A stretch of DNA of 64,000 bases from Hyphomicrobiales bacterium. GTDB taxonomy: Bacteria; Pseudomonadota; Alphaproteobacteria; Rhizobiales; Kaistiaceae. This document shows positions 1-6,195 of the stretch, in pieces (the stretch's first letter is position 1; each line of letters opens with the position of its first letter). Location: assembly GCA_017305635.1 (NCBI GenBank), contig JAFKKF010000010.1:434001-498000 (forward strand), read 5' to 3'. The notes beneath the pieces were generated by a model. It saw only the letters and a list, made by a program, of their open reading frames with translations. It ran no database searches and was not told the DNA's origin. Both the position numbers and the translations under genes were made by a program.

Positions 1-359
1 TCTTCTCCGATCCTTCCCAGGTATCGGGAATGCGCTTCGATCGCCTGCGAGAATTTCATCTTGCTGATCATCGCGGCATAGCGAAGCGCCTGCAGTTCCA
101 TGTGGCCTCCGTCTTCCGTCCGCTTCAGTTCTACCACGACGAGACTCGCATTCTTGTCCAGGCACAGAAGATCGATGCTGCGGCGGGCGTCTTCCCATTC
201 GCTATATTCCTCGGCGAGAACCAGCGTATCCGGTGCAACAATATGGATCTCCTTCCGCAACAGTCGTTGCAGGTCCTGCCGCTCCCGAAATCGCTGCTGC
301 GCGAGCGTTGTTGTGGGGACGCGCGTAATGGCCTCGTGTGTGAGCTCGTAGATCGGCAT
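1..359 (-). CDS. Partial PD-(D/E)XK nuclease-like protein (DUF91/NucS-like N-terminus)
   Basis: The gene reads leftward from an ATG at 359 and runs off the window edge, leaving 119 N-terminal residues. A purine-rich Shine-Dalgarno (GGAGG) sits just upstream. Asp63, followed by Glu77-x-Lys79 in a hydrophobic strand (VVVELK), and then Gln90 with Tyr94, fit the PD-(D/E)XK nuclease fold as seen in DUF91/NucS-like proteins. Those families cut or bind DNA, but the truncation hides the rest of the protein, so no specific function is claimed. It lies beside a VapBC pair and a REP-like repeat, an accessory-looking setting. The fold is inferred from this motif spacing only. Confidence 0.7.
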   Translation of the reverse strand, partial: MPIYELTHEAITRVPTTTLAQQRFRERQDLQRLLRKEIHIVAPDTLVLAEEYSEWEDARRSIDLLCLDKNASLVVVELKRTEDGGHMELQALRYAAMISKMKFSQAIEAHSRYLGRIGE

Positions 360-574
360 TCTCCCCTCCCCAACAAAGGACCGCAAATTCTTCTCGCCGA
401 CGGTCTCGCGTGTCTATCCTTCTCGCCGTCTCTTAAGATCCAACACCCACCAAGTCATGGATGGTCGGCACAAGCTGACCATGACGGATGGGCGAGTTGC
501 ACCGTTAGGCCCAATGACGAACGGCGACGACAATCCTCGCCGCAGATTGAATTGCCCTTCTCCCCACCCTCCTC

Positions 575-710
575 TGTCATCCTCCGGCTTGACCGGAGGT
601 CCATGCCATCCGCCACCGCCCGCGCCGTAGTGGCCGGAACGCGCAAGGTCGCCGAACAGTCGCGCGGCTCCGTCATGGCATGGATGGCCGGGTCAAGCCC
701 GGACATGCCA
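575..710. repeat. REP-like imperfect palindromic intergenic repeat
   Basis: Two inverted modules face each other between the nuclease-like gene and vapC. The left module (575-606) reads CCGGCTTGACCGGAGG followed by CCATGCCAT; the right one (671-706) carries ATGGCATGG followed by CCGGGTCAAGCCCGG, roughly its reverse complement. Each module also has its own short dyad around the TTGAC/GTCAA core. Dispersed GGCTTGACC/GGGTCAAGCC repeats are common between genes in Rhizobiales. The stretch 360-729 holds no credible gene otherwise. Confidence 0.6.
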
Positions 711-729
711 GCGTAGTGCTCTCCGCCCC

Positions 730-1122
730 CTACCCCAGCTCCGTCGTGGCAAAATCTTCGCCCTTGTAGAGGAGCGGCACGGCGAGCACGCGGGCAGCGG
801 CGTAGCTGAAGCAGTCGCCCATGTTGAGCTGGGCGGGGTGACCGCGGCCCTTGCCGTAGCGGTCGAACGCGTCGAGCGCGGCTCGGCCGATTTCTTCCGT
901 GATCTCCACGACGACGATATTGGCCGCCGTCAAAAGCCGGGCTACGCGGAGTTCGGCGCCGTCCTTGGCAAAGCCGCGCTGGCGCATGATTGCTGCGACC
1001 GTTTCGTAGATTGCAAGCGGCGACGTGAACCGTCGGGCATGTGGATCAAGGGCGGCAAGCAGCATCCGCCGATCGGGCTCGCGCAACAGGATCGCCACAA
1101 GGGCGGACGCGTCGACGAACAT
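730..1122 (-). CDS. vapC: VapC-type PIN-domain ribonuclease toxin
   Basis: This 130-aa protein is a single PIN domain, the usual size for VapC toxins, which are Mg2+-dependent RNases acting on tRNA or rRNA in the cytoplasm. The expected acidic residues are present: Asp4 (MFVDASAL), Glu40 (IYE), Asp103 (MGDCFSYA) and Asp123 (GEDF). The start codon at 1122 shares one base with the stop of the upstream antitoxin gene (TGATG), so the two are translationally coupled. All catalytic positions are intact, so the toxin is probably active. Its RNA target cannot be read from the sequence. Confidence 0.9.
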   Translation of the reverse strand: MFVDASALVAILLREPDRRMLLAALDPHARRFTSPLAIYETVAAIMRQRGFAKDGAELRVARLLTAANIVVVEITEEIGRAALDAFDRYGKGRGHPAQLNMGDCFSYAAARVLAVPLLYKGEDFATTELG

Positions 1123-1358
1123 CAGTCGCCGGAAAGCTCGTCGAAGAACGCCTTGTCAGCCTTCAGACCAGTGTCGGGATACCGGTCGATCTCATCGAGG
1201 ATCGGCTTGACCTTCTCCCAAAGCGGCACCTTCCGCTCCTCTCGCTCCAGCTCGTTCCGCACCGCGCGTTTCACCGCCTCGGTCAAGCCAATACCCTCCC
1301 GCTGCGCCAACCGGCGCACCAGTTCGTCCGTCTCCTTGTCCCGCACGTGAAACGCCAT
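1122..1358 (-). CDS. vapB: VapB-type antitoxin (PSK/Rv0623 family)
   Basis: The product is a 78-aa charged protein beginning MAFHVRDKETDELVRRLA, the typical N-terminus of the PSK-type transcription factor antitoxins paired with VapC. The N-terminal half should form the DNA-binding part and the C-terminal half the toxin-wrapping tail. I chose the ATG at 1358, because the family starts at MAFHVRD, over an in-frame TTG at 1379. Its stop overlaps the vapC start by one base. As in other VapBC modules, the complex is expected to repress its own promoter; a palindrome lies just upstream. Confidence 0.88.
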   Translation of the reverse strand: MAFHVRDKETDELVRRLAQREGIGLTEAVKRAVRNELEREERKVPLWEKVKPILDEIDRYPDTGLKADKAFFDELSGD

Positions 1359-1370
1359 GGCGGCTATCCG

Positions 1371-1398
1371 TCTATCCAATGTCGGCTAGCCGGATAGA
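1371..1398. promoter_or_regulatory. Candidate VapBC operator palindrome
   Basis: TCTATCC at 1371-1377 and GGATAGA at 1392-1398 are perfect inverted arms. Inside the spacer lies an 8-bp perfect palindrome, GGCTAGCC (1384-1391). The element sits 13-40 bp upstream of the vapB ATG, where an autoregulatory VapBC operator is expected. The palindromes are seen directly; the role is inferred. Confidence 0.45.
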
Positions 1399-1900
1399 TA
1401 GGCCCCGGGATCGGCCGGGTCAATCACCGGCCCCCTCCCTCCTGTCCCCGCCCTCCCCGCCGCCAACCCCGCTCCCGCCGCGTCCGCGCAAATACTCATC
1501 CCCCTCGCGCCGACCGCCCCCATAATCGCCCGATCCCTGCTCGCGAGGGGCGCCGACCGGTGGCGTACCGACGTGCGGAGCGGGGAGCGGCGCCTGCCGG
1601 TGGATCCGCGATCCGCCGTCGGGACGCCCCGGTGAGGGCCGTCGGCACTAGGACCGGCCGCCTGCCGCCCGCTTGTGCGGGCGTTCGAGGCTTAATCCCG
1701 CCCCCGGGCGGGAGAAGAACCTCGCCGGGAGCGACAAGAACGCCGCGGCGGGCGCTCCTCGAGCGTCATCATTTCGGACTACCCGACCGGCGCCCGCGAA
1801 GCGCCCGCCACCCCTCGGCACGCCGAGGCAAACGGAATTGCCATCACCCGGGCCGGCGCGGTCGCGCGGGAACGATGACGCCTGCCGCCGCGGCTCGCGC
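1399..1900. other. Gene-free GC-rich intergenic stretch
   Basis: About 500 bases separate the vapBC promoter from the hydrolase gene. Open frames here are uninterrupted only because of high GC content and match no family I recognise. The part 1539-1732 has paired ends and several internal hairpins and is listed as a possible structured RNA. Nothing else is supported in 1399-1538 or 1733-1900. Confidence 0.6.
1539..1732 (+). ncRNA. Possible structured RNA (6S-like layout, unproven)
   Basis: The ends can pair: GCTCGCGAGG (1539-1548) with CCTCGC plus GAGC (1720-1732) around a 3-nt bulge. Inside are GGGGCG and CCGAC pairing with GTCGG and CGCCCC (1547-1630), the hairpin GGATC-CGC-GATCC, a CCCGC-TTGT-GCGGG hairpin near 1670, and a CCCGCC/GGCGGG hairpin close to the 3' end. 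A length of about 194 nt, a closing stem, and a small hairpin on the 3' strand before the closing stem recall 6S RNA. A CATAAT box lies at 1521-1526. High GC makes chance pairing likely, no conserved 6S sequence was matched, and the strand is uncertain. Confidence 0.28.
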
Positions 1901-2686
1901 CTACCCGGCCAGCTTCACGAAGCGCGCGAGCATGGCGTCGACCTGCTCCGGCACCTCGATCGGCGCGAAATGACCGGAGCCGACCGTCTGGCCGGTCATC
2001 ATGTCGGGCACCAGCGCCAGGAAGCGTGCCATGTCGGAGAGCGGCTTGCCGTCGGCGGAGATGAAGAGGCTCGGCATCTTCGGCGCGCCGGCCGCCAGCG
2101 GGTCGAAGTCGCGCATGCCCTCGAAGGCGCCGATCATCACGTGGCGCGGCGTCGCCGTCATCCTGGCGAGGATCGGCGCCTCGTTGGCGGGATCGTCGGT
2201 CGGGATGAAGAGCGCGGACCGGACGTAGGCGGTCACCGCCTCGCGATAGGCCGGCCCTTTCAGCTTCTCGAGAAAGGCCGGCATGTTGGCGCGCGAGGCC
2301 GCCGGACGGAAGACGGCCGAGTCGATCATGGCGATCGCCGCCACCGTCTCCGGGTGCCGCACCGCGAGGTCGAAGGCAACGATCCCGCCCATGCTGTGGC
2401 CGATGACGATCGGGCGCTCGAGGCAGAGCTCGCCGGCGAGCCAGAGGAGGTCATCGGAGAAGACCTGCATCGAATAGGCGCCGTCCGGCGCATCGCTCGC
2501 GCCGTGGCCGCGGAGGTCCGGCGCGACGACCGTATGTCCGGCTTTGGCGAAGAACTCGAATTGCGGCGCGAAGAACGTATGGTCGCAGCACCAGCCATGG
2601 ACAAGGAGTATCGGCCGCCCCTGCCCGCCATCGGCATGCGCGTAGCGAAGGGCGACGCCGTCGCGCGTCGCGGTCTTCATGTCCAT
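1901..2686 (-). CDS. Alpha/beta-hydrolase fold enzyme
   Basis: This 261-aa cytoplasmic protein has the full alpha/beta-hydrolase pattern: an HGW oxyanion motif at residues 30-32, the nucleophile elbow GHSMGG with Ser98, an acid candidate Asp212 after a beta strand, and His239 in GSGHF. There is no signal peptide. The family includes esterases, haloperoxidases and lactonases, and the substrate cannot be told from sequence. It stands alone, convergent to nothing nearby and divergent from the small gene at 2860. All three catalytic residues are present, so it should be active. Confidence 0.88.
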   Translation of the reverse strand: MDMKTATRDGVALRYAHADGGQGRPILLVHGWCCDHTFFAPQFEFFAKAGHTVVAPDLRGHGASDAPDGAYSMQVFSDDLLWLAGELCLERPIVIGHSMGGIVAFDLAVRHPETVAAIAMIDSAVFRPAASRANMPAFLEKLKGPAYREAVTAYVRSALFIPTDDPANEAPILARMTATPRHVMIGAFEGMRDFDPLAAGAPKMPSLFISADGKPLSDMARFLALVPDMMTGQTVGSGHFAPIEVPEQVDAMLARFVKLAG

Positions 2687-2859
2687 CCGCCCCTCCCCGG
2701 AATTTCTCCGGCGAGCCTACACGCACGGCCGGCCGAAGACGATTCCGGGCCGGCCCCCCGCGAGCGCGTCGCCACGACATTGGACAAGGCCGGAAAGAAG
2801 ATCGAATCTGGAACGGAGCTGCCTCGCCCCCATCTGAAGGGCAAGGACGGAGAGCGAAG

Positions 2860-3069
2860 ATGACCAAGAGCGACGATGTCGACCGCAAGCGGCCGGCCCT
2901 CAAGCGGCCCATTCCCTCGCCGAGGAAGCCCGGCAAGGGAAGCGGCGTGCCGACGCCGGTGCGGCCTGCCGGGCCGGATGCCATGCGCGATCCGCCGAAG
3001 AAGTGGGACAAGATCGACGAGGAATCCGACGAGTCCTTCCCGGCGAGCGACCCTCCGTCCAACTACTGA
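2860..3069 (+). CDS. Small hydrophilic protein with C-terminal DESFPASDPPS motif
   Basis: The ORF encodes 69 residues. The first two thirds are Lys, Arg and Pro rich and look disordered; the last part is acidic and ends WDKIDEESDESFPASDPPSNY-like. A C-terminal ESFPASDPPS tail is shared by many short uncharacterised alphaproteobacterial proteins, which supports this being a real gene. A GGAG sequence precedes the ATG at a good distance. No transmembrane segment or signal peptide is visible, and the function is unknown. Confidence 0.65.
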   Translation: MTKSDDVDRKRPALKRPIPSPRKPGKGSGVPTPVRPAGPDAMRDPPKKWDKIDEESDESFPASDPPSNY

Positions 3070-3201
3070 GAGGGCAAGACCTGCTTAACCCTGCCGCCGG
3101 ATTCCGTCCGCGCTCCGGCCGGGCGGTTCCCGGCTGTTAGGAACCGTTCGGCTAGGGAAAGCGTCATGTTGCGTCATCCAGGGGTCAGACTGGAGCCCGT
3201 C

Positions 3202-3657
3202 ATGCGTTTTCTCCGCGTTCTCGCCGCTGCCGCCCTTGCCGCTTCGGTTCCCGCGGCCGCCATGGCCGCCGATTTCTACTCCTACAACTGCCCGACCCCG
3301 GTCGTGATCCACAAGGCGCCGAAGAAGGCCGCGCCGCGCATCGCCACGGTGCCGAGATATTCCTCGGTGCGCGTCTATCGCTGCGACGGCTGGTGCGAGG
3401 TGACCTGGGGCCCCTATCGCGGCTTCGTCGAGGGCCGCTTCGTGGTGCAGGGAAAGCATCTCGCGAAGAAGCTGACCGCGACGCCGAAATACGCCAACCG
3501 GCTCAAGGGCCCCTATGTCCCGGTCTATGTCGCGCCGCAGACTGCCTGGATATCGTCGCAGACCGTCGATTGCTGCGGGCGTCCGAACGGGCGCGTCTGG
3601 TATTTCGACGGGCGCTACGTCGACCATCCGGACGTCTTCCGCTTCCTCCAGCGCTGA
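3202..3657 (+). CDS. Exported SH3-like domain protein
   Basis: From the ATG at 3202 (preceded by GGAG) the protein is 151 aa with a clear signal peptide ending near AMAAD. An upstream in-frame ATG at 3166 would spoil the signal peptide, so it was not used. The segment with RIATVPRYSSVRVYRCDGWCEVTW and then a GFVEGRF strand fits the bacterial SH3 fold, often used in the periplasm to bind cell wall or proteins. Paired cysteines (YRCDGWC and DCC) suggest disulfides. A second SH3-type exported protein is at 60010. Confidence 0.75.
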   Translation: MRFLRVLAAAALAASVPAAAMAADFYSYNCPTPVVIHKAPKKAAPRIATVPRYSSVRVYRCDGWCEVTWGPYRGFVEGRFVVQGKHLAKKLTATPKYANRLKGPYVPVYVAPQTAWISSQTVDCCGRPNGRVWYFDGRYVDHPDVFRFLQR

Positions 3658-3700
3658 GACGCGATTGCCGCACCGGCGCCGCCGCTGATACGGTCGCCCG

Positions 3701-4177
3701 ATGCGGCTCATCCCCCTCATCGGCGCGCTCGTCCTCGCGCTCATGTCGCCGGCGGCGCGCGCCGCCGACGGTCCCGTCGGCATCGGCTTCGCGCAGGCCG
3801 AGGAAGGCACCTTCTTCTGCCGCGATGCCGATCCGGCGAAGGCCTTCGCCTGCGCGCTGAAGCAGTGCCGGCAGGCGGCGGGCCAGCAGCAATGCGTGGC
3901 GACGCGATGGTGCTCGCCGGCCGGCTGGTCGGGCACGATGGTCGGCTGGCTGCCGGAGTTCCATGTCACCCAGGTCGTCTGCGGGACGGGCGGTGCCGAA
4001 GCGGTGACCGCGGCGCTGCAGGCGCTCTGCGAGAACACACCCGAATACAGCCGCTGCGACATGCTCTCGGTCATCGACCCCGACGGCAGGGTCACCCAGA
4101 TCGACAATGTGAGCTGGCCGGGCCCGCTGACGAAGGAGCCACCGCCTGCTTCCACCGAGCCTCCGCCCGCGGAATAG
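3701..4177 (+). CDS. Exported hypothetical protein, DUF4189-like features
   Basis: The 158-aa product has a typical signal peptide (MRLIPLIGALVLALMSPAARAAD) and a mature part with about eight cysteines, including FFCRD, FACALKQCRQAA, QQCVATRWC and SRCDM. An ALKQC segment followed by a Cys-Trp rich stretch is like small periplasmic DUF4189-type proteins, but the match is by eye only. The C-terminus is a Pro-rich tail (PPPASTEPPPAE). It is 43 nt downstream of the SH3-like gene on the same strand and could be co-transcribed. Function unknown. Confidence 0.65.
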   Translation: MRLIPLIGALVLALMSPAARAADGPVGIGFAQAEEGTFFCRDADPAKAFACALKQCRQAAGQQQCVATRWCSPAGWSGTMVGWLPEFHVTQVVCGTGGAEAVTAALQALCENTPEYSRCDMLSVIDPDGRVTQIDNVSWPGPLTKEPPPASTEPPPAE

Positions 4178-4309
4178 TTGCGGCGAAAAGGCCACGGTAC
4201 CCAATTCGCGACGCCGCCTACCTTGCCCGCGCTCGGGCGGTCACCATCTGAGCACGACTTTCCCGTCTCTCTCCCCAGAACCAACCAATATCCTCGAGGA
4301 AGCTACCCA

Positions 4310-4813
4310 ATGGCCTTCACCATCTACGACGCCTCGGTCCCGGTCTTCACCCGCATGCTCGCCAGCCTCTCGCATGTGCTCACCAAGGGCGCGTCCTTCG
4401 CCGAGGCGCGCAAGATCGATCCGGCCGTCCTGCTCGCGACGCGGCTCTATCCCGACATGTTCCCGCTCTCGCGCCAGGTGCAGCTCGCGACCGACCATGC
4501 CAAGGGCGCCAGCGCCCGGCTGTCGCAGACCGAGAACCCGAAGATGCCGGATACCGAGGCGACCTTCGCCGAGCTCGCCGGCCGCATCGAGAAGACGCTT
4601 GCCTTCATCGGCGGCATAGACCGCAAGGCGTTCGACGGGGCGGACGGGCGCGAGGTGACGCTGATGCAGGGCGGCAAGGAACGGGTCCATCCCGGCCCCG
4701 CCTACCTCACCGGCATCGCGCTGCCGAACTTCTTCTTTCACGTCACCACGGCCTACGACATCCTTCGCCATGTCGGCGTCGAGATCGGCAAGCGCGACTT
4801 CGTCGGCGGCTGA
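4310..4813 (+). CDS. DUF1993 family protein
   Basis: This 167-aa cytoplasmic protein begins MAFTIYDASVPVFTRMLASL and matches the DUF1993 family across its length, including the FPLSRQVQLATDHAKGA segment and the C-terminal NFFFHVTTAYDILRHVGV motif. The family is all-helical and related in fold to DinB-like proteins; no reaction has been assigned. The start at 4310 has a GAGGAAG ribosome-binding site, while the longer frame back to 4178 overlaps poor sequence. It stands alone. Confidence 0.85.
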   Translation: MAFTIYDASVPVFTRMLASLSHVLTKGASFAEARKIDPAVLLATRLYPDMFPLSRQVQLATDHAKGASARLSQTENPKMPDTEATFAELAGRIEKTLAFIGGIDRKAFDGADGREVTLMQGGKERVHPGPAYLTGIALPNFFFHVTTAYDILRHVGVEIGKRDFVGG

Positions 4814-4863
4814 GGAGAGCCCGCTCCTTCGCCCACGTCAGCGAAACGTCATCGACCATCCCT

Positions 4864-4879
4864 TGTGACACGCTTCACA
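4864..4879. promoter_or_regulatory. Perfect TGTGA-N6-TCACA dyad (CRP/FNR-family-type site)
   Basis: TGTGA at 4864-4868 and TCACA at 4875-4879 flank six bases, exactly the classic CRP consensus. It lies 135 bp upstream of the secreted-protein gene at 5014, in a 200-bp intergenic region with no other feature. Alphaproteobacteria carry several CRP/FNR-family regulators that use related sites. Binding here is inferred. Confidence 0.45.
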
Positions 4880-5013
4880 GATGGCGGGATTCCGCCGTTT
4901 GGCGGCCTTGCCCTCGCCATGAACTGCGGCCAAGATGCCGCGGAATCCATAATCCGCGCGACCTCCAATCGGGTCGCGGGCATGCCTTTGCCAATTCCCA
5001 CCAGGAGGTTCCC

Positions 5014-6147
5014 ATGTTGATGAAGAAGTCCCGGCTTGCCGCGTCCGGCTTCGTGCTCGCGATCATGCTCGGCGCAGGCCAGGCCTATGCGGCCGACGCC
5101 AAGCAGGTCGCCGACGCGCTCGTCGCGGTCGTCGCGGCCGGCGGCAAGGCCACGGCCAGCTACGACAATGCCTCGGCGAGCGGCGACGACGTCACCATCA
5201 CCAACTTCAAGGTGAGCGGCGAGGGCAACGAGCTGACCGTGCCGAGCGTCGTGATCAGCGGCGCCCAGGCGCGCGACAAGGGCGGCTTCACCGCGGCCTC
5301 CATGTCGATGGACGGTGGCAAGATGACCACCGAGGAGAAGTCGGACGTCTCGTGGGAATCGGCGAACGCCGAGGGCGTCACCATCCCGTCGGCCGACGAA
5401 GTGAAGGCGAAGGCCCATATCACCCCCTTCACCGGCGGCAAGATCACCAACCTCACCGTTTCCGGCGGCGACCTCAAGGCGCCGATCACCATCGCGTCGG
5501 TGGACGGCAAGGTGGCGACCGACGACAAGGGCTCGCCGACCGATTTCACCGGCCACATGGTCAGCCTCAAGGTCCCGCTCGAGTCGATCGAGGATGACCA
5601 GCGCGCCGTGATCCAGGGCATGGGCTATACCGAGCCCTTCGAGATCAACATGACGATCGACGGCGGCTACCAGACCAACGGCGACACGCTCGACTTCCGC
5701 AGCTTCGTCATCGATACTACCAACGTCGGCAAGCTGACGTTCGGCGGCAAGTTCGCCGGCATTCCGCTCTCCAAGCTGAGCGACCCGCAGCAGGCCCAGC
5801 AGGTTGCCGCGACCGCCAAGCTCGACAGCTTCAGCGTCCGCTTCGACAATACCGGCATCGTCGAGAAGCTCCTCGACCTGCAGGCGAAGCAGAGCGGCAT
5901 GTCGAAGGGCGACTTCGTCACCCAGATCACCGGCGCGCTGCCCTTCATGCTGAACTTCATCGGCAACGAAGCCTTCCAGAAGAAGGTGGCGGATGCGGCG
6001 ACGGCGTTCCTCAACGACCCGAAGTCGATCACCGTCTCGGTGAAGCCTGCCTCCCCGACGCCGTTCGTGCAGATCATGGGCGCCGCCCAGAGCGCGCCGC
6101 AGACGCTGCCCGACATGCTCGGCGCCGACATCCAGGCGAACAACTGA
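5014..6147 (+). CDS. Secreted beta-rich protein, first of a tandem paralogous pair
   Basis: The 377-aa product has a Sec signal peptide (cleavage near AYAAD, about residue 27) and a consensus AGGAGG five bases before the ATG. The mature chain is a series of short alternating strands with little charge clustering, as in AsmA- or DUF945-like periplasmic proteins, though no family is certain. Its last 120 residues (from DSFSVRFDNTGIVEKLLDL through ALPFMLNFI to the QSAPQTLPDMLGADI end) align with the end of the next gene's product. The two genes are 48 bp apart on one strand and probably co-transcribed. Function unknown. Confidence 0.8.
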   Translation: MLMKKSRLAASGFVLAIMLGAGQAYAADAKQVADALVAVVAAGGKATASYDNASASGDDVTITNFKVSGEGNELTVPSVVISGAQARDKGGFTAASMSMDGGKMTTEEKSDVSWESANAEGVTIPSADEVKAKAHITPFTGGKITNLTVSGGDLKAPITIASVDGKVATDDKGSPTDFTGHMVSLKVPLESIEDDQRAVIQGMGYTEPFEINMTIDGGYQTNGDTLDFRSFVIDTTNVGKLTFGGKFAGIPLSKLSDPQQAQQVAATAKLDSFSVRFDNTGIVEKLLDLQAKQSGMSKGDFVTQITGALPFMLNFIGNEAFQKKVADAATAFLNDPKSITVSVKPASPTPFVQIMGAAQSAPQTLPDMLGADIQANN

Positions 6148-6195
6148 TCGGCCCTCTGCCGACCTGACGGAAACGAGAGAAGGCAGCCTGCGGAA

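Noticed and set aside
1681-1700. tRNA T-loop-like GTTCGAGGC
   Set aside because: No acceptor stem, anticodon arm or CCA context can be built around it.
1560-2863. Overlapping plus-strand frames of 137 and 396 codons near the hydrolase
   Set aside because: They are Arg/His-rich, lack ribosome-binding sites and run antisense to an intact alpha/beta hydrolase.
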